This document shows positions 36,641 to 46,962 of a stretch of DNA of 64,000 nucleotides, piece by piece; position 1 is the stretch's first letter; the number at the start of each line of letters is the position of its first letter. Position numbers and translations under genes: made by a program. Location: assembly GCA_963932145.1 (NCBI GenBank), contig OZ010580.1, positions 191,001 through 255,000 of the forward strand. Direction: 5' to 3'. The notes beneath the pieces are model-generated. The model worked only from the letters and a program-made list of their open reading frames with translations, was not told the DNA's origin and did not search any database. Source of the stretch: Acanthosepion lycidas (lineage: Eukaryota; Mollusca; Cephalopoda; Sepiida; Sepiidae).

Positions 36641-38400
36641 AGTTTATTTATCTATTTTTATTTATTTATTTTTGGTTTTTGGTTTGGTTTTCTTCCTAAT
36701 TCAATTTTCAACTCATGAGTATTTTCACTGTAATTGTCTATATTGTTTCACAGTCAACTCTAATTTTATGTTTGTTTCCGCGAGTTGCTTTTACCTCTTT
36801 AATTCTCTACTCACGCTTTCTCTCTGTCTTATCTCTCCCCCTCTCACTCTCTCTCTCACTCTCTCCCTTATTCTCTCTACCTACCTATCTATCAGTCTAT
36901 ATTTATTTTCTCTGAACAGTATGTAAAATGGAAAATTACTATCTGAAAAAAATTATAGCGAATAATTCAATAGACAATATTAACTTTTTGTAACTATTGC
37001 ATGGTACTATTTTTACATATTTTTTTCATCGCGTTAGAATTTTTCCATGTAGACGGCGTTGGATGATTTTTTTTTTTTTGTTTATATTAATGCACGAGCA
37101 GGAAATAATTTTTGATGTGGTATATGAAGCACGCTGCATGTTTTAAATTGAATATTGTTTGATTCTTATCGCAAGGGCGAGGCATAACTGGAATAAAAAA
37201 TTATGATAGCGGTTTGAAATGATAAAATTATATAAACATAAAACAAAGCAGGGCGTTACTTTGCTAAGAAATTTTTCTGGTGAGAATGCTGCCTTGTGGG
37301 AATTTTATATGTTAATGACTGAGAGTGTACACAAGAAACTAGGATAACAGGAAATGTTATTAACTGGAATCATTTCGTTTTGATTTCAAATTTTCTCAGT
37401 GAAAATAACTTCATGAGAAATTGTTAATCTTGGTTTCATTATAGATAAATGTGCGGACTAAAAAAAGAAATTGCTGAAAATTTCCTTCACCATTAACATT
37501 TTTATGGTGAAGGAAAGTTCCAGTAACTTCTTTTTATACTCAAGTGATAAATCGAAATTTTGCTGGCAAGTGATGAATTGAATTCAAACTCATACACGCC
37601 ATTTTTTTCTTTTCCTAGACTTGAATACACATGCTTGCTTATGGTCTTGTTTATATATATTAGATATTATTACTTTCATAAGTATTCTGAAGCCGTTTCA
37701 AAACGAACTTTGATAATGTCCGTTTGATTTATCAGCATTGTCGACTTTCTAAATTATTTTATAATACATTGGTCTGACTGTCTTTTAATCAAGACACTTG
37801 TTAAGAAAATAATTGGTGACATTTTATCAGTTGATATCTTAGTAACATATATAAGTACTGTTGTAAAAGATGTTTGCAAGTGAATGCAAATAACTTAGTG
37901 GAAGTTGTTTAAGCGTATTAAATACCTGAAAGACTTTGTTTTCATGGTGACGATAAGGAAGGAACGGCTTAACACGAAACATTTTTTCAACTGAAGTTAC
38001 ATTTTCTGGTGATTCAGTCGTGTTCATTACATTCATTAACGCGAAAATACCCTTGGGAAATATATTAATCTATCTGTTCTCTCCCAGCTATGGGATGAAC
38101 AGCAGGACAGTATGGGTCCTATATCCTTGGTTGTCAACCAGTCTACCACGGAAAGAAACGTTATTCTACTGCAGGAAAATCTTTTGCCTAGTCTTTCATG
38201 AATCAAAAGAGCGTGTATCATCCAAGCGTACATCACGTATGACACTTAACTGACTGATTCACAATATACGCACAAGTTACATCATTGTTTTTCACATGTA
38301 AGCCAAAGCGGACCACAACCTCAAATGAATAAGTATCAGTATTTTTAGTATTTTTTCTTGTTAAATCGGATATCCGATAATTCATCATATATTTTGCTTT
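36641..38400. other. No gene established
   Basis: 36810-36900 is a CT-rich stretch (ctctctcactctctccc type) whose frames are low-complexity serine/leucine. 38060-38230 is less AT-rich and has a 43-codon plus-strand open stretch (LWDEQQDSMGPISLVVNQST and onward) that looks coding-derived but is unassigned. Confidence 0.5.
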
Positions 38401-38466
38401 TATTTCTTTCTATCATTGTTTCTTTCTAGTGTTTCTTTCTAGTTTTTCTACCTGTTTACTTACTTT

Positions 38467-38517
38467 AGAAAGTAACGGAAACGGAACGAAGAAATCGTTC
38501 CGCTTCCGTTACTTTCT
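38467..38517. repeat. 23-bp inverted repeat with 5-base loop
   Basis: agaaagtaacggaaacggaa cga is followed after 5 bases by tcgttccgcttccgttactttct. One mismatch in 23 pairs. It lies in a run of ttctttcta repeats. Could be a hairpin in RNA, or a small foldback. Confidence 0.85.
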
Positions 38518-38520
38518 ACC

Positions 38521-38925
38521 TATGTTTCTTTGTTTCGTTTCTTTCTACACTTTTTTCTTTATACCTTTGTTTAATTTTGCGCCCATTTCGATCTCTTGTT
38601 TTATGCTTTCTCTTCACACTGCTATTTTTTTTCTTTCTTCCTATCAGCATTTCTCATCTTCCGATTGTCGCACACTGTAATGGCTGTAACTATACATCAG
38701 TGGTAATAATATTGGTGGTGAATATAGCGGTTGTTCTATATGTAAATTTACACTTAGTTTGGAAACCTTTGAACAAATACATATGATCAACTTGAGGTTT
38801 ATATATTAAGCTGTTTCTTGAAAAGTGCAGCTTCTTTGTTGATGGAATTTTACTATTTGTAGGAGAGGGTCATTGGTTTTCATGAGATATGCTACCAAAC
38901 TGATTGTTATGGTTTTTAGAGTTAT
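38521..38925. other. AT-rich sequence, no gene seen
   Basis: The overlapping frames at 38429-38786 are phenylalanine/serine-rich readings of pyrimidine-rich DNA, with no family resemblance. Confidence 0.5.
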
Positions 38926-38929
38926 TTCA

Positions 38930-39625
38930 AGTTAGATTAGGCCTCGGCCTCCTAAAGTTCTTGGTACGTAGGGCCTATCAATATTTGATTTCGGGTAGTG
39001 CATCATCATTTGGGTAAGCCTTTTTCTAGTTTTGGCGTCCAAATTTTTAATGTCCTTCAACTTCCATTTAATAATGTTGAAGCTGTATGTTACTACGGGT
39101 ATAGCTAAGGTGTTGATAGCCTTCATTTTATTAACCTCATTAACTTTCTCTCCTATAATATTTTTCGGATTTTTTACTTCATAATTGAATGCTGCATTTC
39201 GTTTTCTTCATTAATTCCGATATATTTGTATGTACGATCTTGGTCTCGTTCCTTAATTTTGTTGTTGATATCAAGGTCTAAATCCGTAGTCTTCGTTAGT
39301 TTATCGCCTTTGAAGGTGGCTTTGGCACATTTGTTGATTCTGAAGTCCATCCTAATGTCTTCGCTGAAGATTTCGACAATGGTGAGTAGGTTTTTCTGCT
39401 GGTTGTCATCCTTGGCAAACATTTTAAGATCATCAATATATAATAGGTGATTCAGTTTGCCATATTGTGACTTGTATCTGTAGCGACTTTTGTTAAGTAG
39501 GCAGCTGAGGGGTGCTAATGCAATGCAAGAGTAGTGCTGACAATGAATCTCCTAGGAAGATCCTGCATTTGATGTTGATTGGTCTCGGTGTTAATGACCT
39601 GTTTGTATGGTTTAGGTTTAGTGTA

Positions 39626-39627
<2 letters not shown>
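38930..39627 (-). pseudogene. R2-like retrotransposon fragment: RT palm and thumb
   Basis: On the minus strand: INIKCRIFLGDSLSALLLHC at about 39525-39585 (the 'RGIFQGDSLSPLLF' motif of R2-type reverse transcriptases), then SRYRYKSQYGKLNHLLYIDD with the catalytic box YIDD at 39429-39440, then LKMFAKDDNQQKNLLTIVEI and FSEDIRMDFRINKCAKATF. It continues through KYIGINEENEMQHSIMK to MKAINTLAIPVVTYSFNIIK, DAKTRKRLTQMMMHYPKSNI and the PRTLGGRGLI box (38935-38960). The RT active site is preserved, but frameshifts near 39450 and 39140-39180 break the ORF. It starts abruptly at the (ATT)n tract. Confidence 0.87.
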
Positions 39628-39690
<63 letters not shown>

Positions 39691-39695
39691 GTAGC

Positions 39696-39726
<31 letters not shown>

Positions 39727-39748
39727 GTTGTTGTTGTTGTTGTTGTTA
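39628..39748. repeat. (ATT)n/(GTT)n microsatellite, retrotransposon tail
   Basis: About 25 ATT units plus a short GTT block. Read on the minus strand this is (AAC)n(AAT)n directly after the 3' end of the R2-like endonuclease piece at 39840-40245, in the position of its 3' tail. Confidence 0.93.
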
Positions 39749-40245
39749 TGTTTCCTTTGGTTTCTGGTGTATACTCATTTCTTTCCGGGTCTCGACCAGA
39801 GATCTAAGGGCAGAAATAGCATCATAACATTTTTCACTGAGCAGTTTTAAAAAATTCGCACATATTTTATATAGATAAAGTCCTTCGTAAGGTGTGGGCT
39901 GTATTTGTACTTAGATTTTCTTTGTATGGAATTGTTAATGTCCTCATGTGCCATATTTTTTGAGATTTCGATTTCAAGGTCTTTGTATTTTTATAGATCT
40001 TCAAAGTTACATGGCAGTCTGTAGGGACTGCCATGTCAATAAGGCGGCACATATTGTCTTTGCGGTCTCTGATCGCGATGAAAGTGAAGGCGATTAGCTT
40101 TGATTGTTCTGTCTGTGTGTATTGCAAAGTTCCATAAAATTGTTACAGGTCATATCTCCGTAACTGGATCTGATCACAATCAGCCTTAGGATGGTGCATG
40201 CGGAGGTAAGTGAGAAGATTTCTCGTTTTGATATTCATACGGCAT
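39749..40245 (-). pseudogene. R2-like retrotransposon 3' part: endonuclease domain and 3' UTR
   Basis: Minus strand: a short KREIFSLTSACTIL-like piece of the post-RT region at about 40185-40235, an internal deletion, then AIRDRKDNMCRLIDMAVPTD and CHVTLKIYKNTKTLKSKSQK (39960-40075). This is the C-terminal restriction-like endonuclease signature of R2-like elements, PD..D...K type, in the usual form 'RPDI...D......LIDMAVP.D..V..KE..K..KY.DL'. TAHTLRRTLSI at about 39870 is the usual C-terminal end. The 3' UTR shares 'agcccacacc.ta..a..ga.tttatctat' with the copy at 52.4 kb. Confidence 0.83.
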
Positions 40246-40468
40246 AATATTTGCCAGACAATTAACAAATTGTCATTTATGGTCTTTTGATAACAAAGAT
40301 TTTATTTTGTTCTGTTTTTTTATTTTGAAGAATCGTGACTTTTTCATAGACATAGAGAATGTGTAGATAATTTGTGATAAGTCAATAAAAACACTTAACA
40401 TGAATAATTGCAGGCAGACAAAGGTAAGAAAATTCTTACCAAAACGTGCATATGAGATAAAGCCACGT
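40246..40468. other. AT-rich sequence, no gene seen
   Basis: Short unrecognised spacer between the R2-like fragment and a GAAA tract. Confidence 0.5.
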
Positions 40469-40474
40469 GTCTAA

Positions 40475-40526
<52 letters not shown>

Positions 40527-40541
40527 AGGAAAGAAAGAAAG
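40469..40541. repeat. (GAAA)n microsatellite
   Basis: About 17 GAAA units with one GGAA interruption. A second, similar tract lies 740 bp further on. Confidence 0.96.
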
Positions 40542-41278
40542 TGAAGGCAATTCAAGAAAATTAAACGAAAATTGGAAACAAAAAAATGAAAAACCCCAAT
40601 ATAGATGAAAACGTCAAGGTCAAAAAAAAAAAAAGGAAATTATTTGGATTTGAAAGTTAAGACAAAATTGGCTGAATATTTAGTAAATGGGAAAAGCGTG
40701 AATAAAAGATCTTGGAAAGAAAATAATCAAATATCTAAATGACAGAAAAGGTTAATGATTGAGGGCATTGCACTCATTGTTCACGTAGCGTAGGCTAGTG
40801 CCACGTGTTTTAGAACAAGAATTTATTGATTTTTTCATACGTTAATGTTTTCTGTGTTATTGGCGTTAATCAGAGTCCGTCAAAGAATATTGAGATTCTT
40901 TGAAATGTAGTTCAATTGTCACAGTTTTGTCTGTTTTGTGGATGGCTACGCATTTGTTTCTTCGAAACAAGGACGTGTCCATCTCATTAACTGATTTGCA
41001 TTGTGTTTCTTACTCAGTGACTCTTGCGTTGATCAAATGATAAATTTGCATGTGTTAATCTGAGTGCATGCATGCGCATGTGTGTATGTTTTGGAGCTTA
41101 TATTTATGCAATCGTACTAGGAAGAAATGACAAACGGATTCAGCGTTTTATCAATTGTTCTAATTTCTTTTCTGAGGGGAACAAACAGCAGAATGAAAAA
41201 ATATTTTCTATAACTTTTTGCATGTATAAAATGCATAATTCACATATAATGTCATGGAAACCTATTCCATATTCTATA
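40542..41278. other. No gene seen
   Basis: Moderately AT-rich. The 73-codon frame at 41072-41293 runs into the next GAAA tract and is unassigned. Confidence 0.5.
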
Positions 41279-41308
41279 CAAAGAAAGAAATAAAGAAAGA
41301 AAGAAATA

Positions 41309-41340
<32 letters not shown>

Positions 41341-41342
41341 AA
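41279..41342. repeat. (GAAA)n microsatellite
   Basis: About 15 GAAA units with two TAAA variants. Confidence 0.96.
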
Positions 41343-41910
41343 TGTTTTAAAATAGAAGAATATCGAAAGGAGACTTGCCAAGTGGAGTGCGCATGCGTAA
41401 TAGATTAAACGTGAAGCGGGGAAAATCCCCTCCTCTATCTTTTATTAATTCTCTCTTTATCGTTTTTCCCTGTTTTCATTCAGTGACCTCTCTTTTTGCA
41501 GATTTTATTAAAGTAAAATATTATTCCCTAATTTTAATTCTGATTGATTAAATTTTATTAGGAAAGAAATGTTCCATGTAAAAATGTTCCGTGTAAAGCT
41601 TCGTCTTAAAATTATTTTGCATTTTTCATACTGGATTTGATCAAAAAGAAAATTGCAAATTAACTATTTTAAGTCCATTCTTAAATATTCTATAAATTTT
41701 GTGGAAATGCAGAGATCAACTAAAAAATGAAAAATTATTTTAACATTGCAACAATCACGCTTACTTATTTATGATAGAAAGGGATTTGTTTTATCTCTAT
41801 CTATCTCTCAATCTGTTCTCTCATTCTATCTCTTTCTACCAATTGTCTATTGACAAATTGAATTTGATTGTGCTGTATTACCCTCTAGCGAAAGTCAAAG
41901 AAGGATTTCA
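41343..41910. other. AT-rich sequence, no gene seen
   Basis: A TATC/CTCT-rich run near 41795-41850 is the only feature noticed. Confidence 0.5.
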
Positions 41911-41914
41911 CAAA

Positions 41915-42330
41915 AAACAGGTCATATCTCTGTAACTAGATCTGGGTCTTCATACCAATTTCTTACAGTGTCGCAGATTTTCCAGTGCAGATATTGGTCC
42001 ACTCTGTCGTTCCGTGTTTTACATTCAGTAGATGACAATACCGCGCAACCTGATACAAGATGGCCGATTGTTTCTGAATATATATCACAGAATCTGCATT
42101 TAAGGGTTAACACGAATTTTCATTATTTGTGTGCTTGGTAATTTCTACTTAGCAAGTAATAGTACTGAACAGGAAGAATAGAAACTTCGATATCAGCTTA
42201 TAACCCTGCACTACGTAACCAATGATTGGTACGGCCTTTTGTCTATATCAGCTTCTCTGGTATGGGTAGAGTATTGACCATGAAGAGGTTTATCTTGCCA
42301 TCATACTAAATGATACAAGCCTGTCTTTCC
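41915..42330 (-). pseudogene. R2-like retrotransposon fragment: zinc-knuckle region
   Basis: Minus strand: INLFMVNTLPIPEKLI and NHWLRSAGL (about 42210-42315), degenerate forms of the 'K.LHGQYP...R..D...T..WLR..GLK.ETEG' block. LLSRNYQAH follows, then LTLKCRFCDIYSETIGHLVS with GCAVLSSTE and RNDRVDQYLHWKICDTVRNW (41935-42110). The CCHC zinc knuckle (C-x2-C-x7-H-x4-C) is intact at about 42042-42098. It ends at YEDPDLVTEI, before the endonuclease domain. The upstream boundary falls inside a different LINE at about 42310-42340. Confidence 0.85.
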
Positions 42331-42535
42331 TCCTTTGAGCTGTGAGAGCTAGATCAGCGGAGTGATTAGCTGCTCGACTTCAGTCATCTAGATTTTTGGA
42401 GGTGCATTATTAAAACTTGGTATCATCTGCATATCTATTTACTAAAGATTTGAGAACTTTTTTAGGCAGATCTTTAATATAAAGCAGAAAGAAAGACTCA
42501 AGTGAGCTTTGGTGACGCCAGTATTGATTTATATC
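42310..42535 (-). pseudogene. LINE (jockey/CR1-like) RT fragment with YADD box
   Basis: Minus strand: ESFFLLYIKDLPKKVLKSLV then NRYADDTKF, followed after stops by TSKNLDD and SADLALTAQRRKDRLVSFS. This is the 'LFLLYINDLP......IYADDTT.Y' catalytic palm motif of jockey/CR1-type LINE reverse transcriptases, with YADD at 42422-42433. Only about 75 residues survive and two stops lie just after the catalytic box. The fragment is fused on its 3' side to the R2-like fragment. It could belong to the same LINE family as the remnant at 1.05-1.9 kb, but the two do not overlap. Confidence 0.8.
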
Positions 42536-42539
42536 TAGC

Positions 42540-42795
42540 CATCTATTTATCTGTATGTATGTAAATGTTTATGTATATTTGTAATAAAAAAATAACTGAG
42601 AATGGATATACTGAAAATTAAAATAGTATTTATATTAAAGTTATTCCCTACAGAACCAGTCATATAAGGAGTTTTGAAAATTCTTAGACGCAAGAGTGTT
42701 TTCTTTTTATCATCAAACACGCCTGCCCATTTTGTAATCATCAACCTTGAATTTTCCAACAAGAATCTTAATAATTTATTGAACTAATTATTAAA

Positions 42796-42828
<33 letters not shown>

Positions 42829-43335
42829 TTTTTCAGTGAATTGATTCCCAGAAATGATCTCAGAGATTTCAAATGTAGAAGAATCGGATGTGTCTTAGCG
42901 GGAATATTCGAATGTTGTTCAGAACTGAGGTTAATTATTTATTAATCAATTGTTTAACATGTTTCAAAATTGTTATTCTAAATATTTTTAATGAAATAAA
43001 TTCAAATGTGGCCGACATTTTTTTTTTTTTAACTTTATACGTACTTTCATGGTTGCATGTAAGACTTTTAATTTCATTTTGTATAAAATTGACCACATTG
43101 GAAAACACGTAAGACTAAGATAAAATAATTTATCATCCTCTATGTTGGTGTCCTGATCACAGCTGTAGTGCCGCAGTTTGACAGGAAGGTTAAAAACAGA
43201 ATATTTTCTTAATAATACATAAATAAAGCGAGAATTTCACTAGTCGTGGAGAGAGACCATGTCATAAAATTTTGAAGTCAAAATGCGTTACGATTTTATA
43301 TTTTTTATGACGTTAAGATAAACTTTTATCAATTC
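42540..43335. other. AT-rich sequence, no gene seen
   Basis: Contains a poly-T run of about 30 bases (42805-42833). No recognisable element. Confidence 0.5.
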
Positions 43336-43336
43336 A

Positions 43337-43600
43337 CCTCCAAGCAAGGCGATAACGCCACTAAGGCGCAAGGGAGTGAAAGTAAAGGAAAAGACTTTAG
43401 AAAGAACCGGAATAAACAATCCTAAACAGGAAGCAAGGGATAAACCTCTACTCCTATTCAAAAGACCTGGGGTGAATCGGACGATAGGTGAGCCTACGTA
43501 CTCCTATTAAATAAATCCGAATCGTAATAAATGCTGCCAAAAACATCATCATCCTAAGGAAAATCAACAAAAGTGTTGAAAAATGTAAAGACCCGATTAT
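43337..43600 (+). repeat. Dispersed repeat, copy b, with short open frame
   Basis: The first 50 bp match 33225-33285. The plus strand then stays open for about 55 codons (EKTLERTGINNPKQEARDKP, LLLFKRPGVNRTIGEPTYSY), with composition unlike the neighbouring AT-rich DNA. It looks like a transposon-derived remnant of unknown family. Confidence 0.45.
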
Positions 43601-43700
43601 TAACCTTCACTGAGTAGTAGACACTCAGTCTGTGATATTAAGTCTTAAAGGGAAATTCCAGCTTGAAAGTAAACCACTTCCAATGCTTGAAATCCGGATC

Positions 43701-43836
43701 TAATATTATATGGAAAAACCAAGTACATGGTAGTTTTCTGCGCTAATGAGCGAAAATCCAATGTTGGATCCAATATTGGATTTTCACTCATTTGCGCAAA
43801 AAACTACCATGTACTTGGTTTTTCCATTTAATATTA
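43701..43836. repeat. 136-bp foldback element, 68-bp arms
   Basis: taatattatatggaaaaacc aagtacatggtagttttctg and onward is followed with no loop (centre ttggatccaa at 43764-43773) by its reverse complement. Arms differ at about 7 of 68 positions. It carries the nested palindrome ccaatgttggatccaatattgg. No coding sequence. Probably a palindromic MITE or the product of an inverted duplication. Confidence 0.92.
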
Positions 43837-43923
43837 GTATTAATATTATTAGGAAATGGTGTATTTGTTTGAAGACAATAGTAAAAGTTTGCAATCGCTT
43901 TTCAGAAATAAATTACAATAAAA

Positions 43924-43994
43924 TCAACACCCAGAGACGACAGTCTGTTTCACGCTAAACGCAATCGTCAGATCATGCTGTCTGTGGGTGTTGA
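43924..43994 (-). ncRNA. Hammerhead ribozyme candidate (PLE type I-like)
   Basis: On the minus strand the 5' outer stem I strand is TCAACACCCA (43985-43994), fully complementary to TGGGTGTTGA (43924-43933 in reverse). Next are an internal-loop region and GAT, then CTGACGA (43965-43971), the hammerhead CUGANGA core. A weak stem II (GC/GC around GTTTA) follows, then GAAAC (43947-43951). Stem III is ACA/TGT closed by a GAC triloop, and C at 43939 is in the position of C17, where cleavage would occur. The 3' strand then starts GTC, which can pair with GAT. Core order and junctions fit. The 10.1/11.1 pair is U-U instead of G-C, which argues for reduced activity. Hammerheads of this kind with very short stem III are known from Penelope-like elements, of which two remnants lie in this window. 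Confidence 0.6.
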
Positions 43995-44090
43995 CTTCAA
44001 TCTCTACTTTTATATTTACATACGCTCTATACCTGATATTGAGCACTAACCAATAAATATAGCATATCTTAAAACCATTTTTATCATATG

Positions 44091-44097
<7 letters not shown>

Positions 44098-44170
<73 letters not shown>
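44098..44170. repeat. (TA)n microsatellite
   Basis: About 36 TA units. Confidence 0.97.
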
Positions 44171-44173
<3 letters not shown>

Positions 44174-44800
44174 GCGTACGAGTGTAGGAAGATACACTAT
44201 TGCAATGCTAGACACTTCAGTGAAGATATGAAATAAAAACTGTATGTTATAAAATATAGAAAAACTAGAAAAATGAAAGAAAAAATGAGCTCCAAGTGGA
44301 ATCAAGGAAAAATGACAAAGAGTGAACGAATTCCAAATAAATGAAAAAGAGAACACGAGCAAAAGAAAATTGAACTTTGATGCTACTACAGATGCTGAAA
44401 ATTATTATTTTCTTCTTTCCGCCATTCTCTTTTGATTCTGATTTTTTCTTTCATTTACGACTTTTATACACTTCATATTATTTCATAATTTTCCCTTTTT
44501 CTCTTCTTTATTTACAATAATTTTATTTCTCACCCAAATTTGATTTCTTTTTTTCATTGTTTCCTTTTAACATATTGATCAATTTTTTTATTTTATTTTT
44601 ATTTATTTTCATTTTCGTCTTTCTTTCTTTTATCTTTTCCTACTTCTACCAGATTTCCTTGATTTATTTCTTTTACTGCTGTTCCCGCTTCTCCACATTC
44701 GATGTCATCAATCACTAAAATTTATGCCCCTGCCTACTTTTAGAGCCGCTTGCATCTGCCTGCACGAGAAATCAGGCGCATTTGTGCGTGACAAGAAAAG
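44171..44800. other. AT-rich sequence, no gene seen
   Basis: Pyrimidine-rich from about 44400 to 44690. The 92-codon minus-strand frame at 44084-44362 ends in TA-repeat-encoded IY runs and is not a gene. Confidence 0.5.
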
Positions 44801-44804
44801 CAAG

Positions 44805-45045
44805 GGAACAACTTTATAAAAAGGAGCTGGCTGGGCAAAACAAAAGGGTTTGTTTAAAGAGAAGGAATTGGTTGAAATTGGGGTGACGATGAAGAGAATC
44901 GATAGATGAAGAGGCACAGGTTAGTAGTTGTCATGGCAACGCCAAGCAAAGTTGGGCTATGGCTGTGATGTAAGGCAACGATTCTGATTGGTTAACTGGT
45001 TGGGGAAAGGTCAAAGAGATACAAGAAATTGGTTGGTTGCCTGTT
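44805..45045. promoter_or_regulatory. CCAAT-box and RFX X-box cluster
   Basis: A short, less AT-rich stretch holds four ATTGG words (44867, 44877, 44987, 45028), i.e. inverted CCAAT boxes. It also holds gttgtcatggcaac (44927-44940), a near-perfect RFX X-box palindrome (consensus GTTGCCATGGCAAC), and tttataaaaag at about 44814-44824, which could serve as a TATA box. Clustered NF-Y and RFX sites are typical of promoters and enhancers of animals, X-boxes especially of ciliary genes. No first exon could be identified next to it, so function is inferred from motifs only. Confidence 0.35.
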
Positions 45046-45410
45046 TGTTCATATATCGGCAGCATACGAAATGTGCGGATCCCTCAAATACTCACGTTAT
45101 TAAATTGATGACTGCAAGGAATTCTTTTCCTTGCGTGCAACTTACAAAGAAATCAAATTCATACGCAAAATGATTTCTCATGAATAAAGAGGTTTCCTTT
45201 TTTCTTACGGATTACACCTGGCAAAGGTTGCAGAATGAATACGAAGGAAACATGGAAATTCGAACAATATCGAATGTATTTTACTTCGGTAAAAGTTTTA
45301 ATAAACTTTACCTAACACCTGGTAGCACTTCATGAGATCTTTATCGGAATCGAACTCCTCCTAAGTGGCTTGTGAGATACATCCATTATACTGTATAATA
45401 ATAGACGCAT
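45046..45410. other. No gene seen
   Basis: 45340-45365 in minus orientation contains gagttcgattccg, like a tRNA B box, but no A box lies at the right distance. Confidence 0.5.
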
Positions 45411-45412
45411 TA

Positions 45413-45446
45413 TGATAGATAGATAGATAGATAGATAGATGTTTCA

Positions 45447-45520
<74 letters not shown>
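45413..45520. repeat. (GATA)n then (CT)n microsatellites
   Basis: Six GATA units (45413-45440) are followed after about 10 bases by some 35 CT units and a short GT tail. Confidence 0.95.
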
Positions 45521-45524
<4 letters not shown>

Positions 45525-45539
45525 GTGTGTTTGTGTGTG

Positions 45540-46905
45540 TGAGGGGAAATTGGGGATGCATCCCGATCATGATAGTAAAGTGAGAGTAAGTTGTGTATTT
45601 TCTACAAGTTAACTCGAATAATTAAAATGTTCTTCAATATGGATTATTGTCGACATCTCAAAAGGAAATATAACATCATTTATATGATATACGTATTTTT
45701 ACTACAATCTCATTAATTTGGCTTGTAAATTATAATAATGTTCGACAGTTTAATTTACGCTGGTTCACGCCGATTCCCTCTATTATTCTGCAAATATTTG
45801 GAACCACTGCACCTTCTTCGGTTTTCAATCAGTTTTTGTCTCAACAAATATGTGTTTTTTTTTTCTGTAGATCATTTTTTATCAATGTAAAACAGTAAAA
45901 AACACTAAAAAAGTGTAAAAGTGACGTAATCGGCAATTTATTAAATTAACAAATAAAACTAAATATCAGATTCATAAATTCATATACAGACGACATTGAC
46001 AGGAATGTTTTTCTTAATTGCAAAGTTGATAAGCATAGTTATTTTCACGCACTGTCCAAATGATATTTATATATCGAAAGATTATAGCAAATTTTACCTT
46101 CATTTTATATTTTATTAATAATATTAATATTTTAATTCTTTAATATGTTCGATACAGCAATTCACATCTTTCTCAATTAATGTCTAAGATGCATACTGAC
46201 ACATTGGACAGTAACACTTGACAGAAAATAGAATCGCCAAATAACGTTCGATTATCCTCTTTCAAAAGCGACATATTCGATTGGGCCTCCTCCCCGTCCT
46301 ATCAGGAACATGTTAGTCAATTGTAAACATGACCTTCTTTACAATAGCTGCTGTCGAGAAAAATAACTGTTATAATTATTATCAAAACAACAACAAATTT
46401 GTCGCTGTTGTCAGTCATGACATATACGAATGGATTCGTTATTGCCTATGTGCTGTAAAATGTCTCGCTATAAATCTGAAACTGAAGTATTTTTTTTTTT
46501 TCTTTTCGAAAAAAAAACAATACGTCGATCGATCTGGGATCCCCGAACTTTGTTCCATCAACTGACAGGACTTTTCAGCTTTCTTGCAACTTATTTAAGG
46601 CTACTATCTGATTCTTCACAAATAAAACGTAAAATAATTAAACGAAATTATTTCGCAATAATTAAAGTTTATTTTATTAGATCTTTGCTCCGATGACCTC
46701 AAAACTAAGTGATTCACTTCGACAAGAATTTTTATTTGCAACTTTAATTCTATGAAAGTACCATCATCCTTGTTTTTATTTATCAACTGAAAACATTTTG
46801 AATTTTCTCTTGAATTGTATAGAATTATTTTGCACACATAAAAACCACCCTTTTTTCATTTGAAAAAAATATATATTTAAAACATACGCACTATTTTCTT
46901 TAAAT
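45540..46905. other. AT-rich sequence, no gene seen
   Basis: Open frames at 46329-46837 overlap each other on both strands and contain homopolymer runs. None is recognisable. Confidence 0.5.
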
Positions 46906-46962
46906 TTAGACTGCAATTAAAGCAACAATAATGTAATTTAACAATGACAAAATTAACATTAC

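Noticed and set aside
44988..45173. 61-codon plus-strand frame downstream of the CCAAT/X-box cluster as a first exon
   Set aside because: The peptide is unrecognised, the ATG context is unremarkable and no donor site could be argued for.
45310..45370. B-box-like gagttcgattccg on the minus strand as a tRNA or SINE
   Set aside because: No A box at a suitable distance and no cloverleaf pairing.
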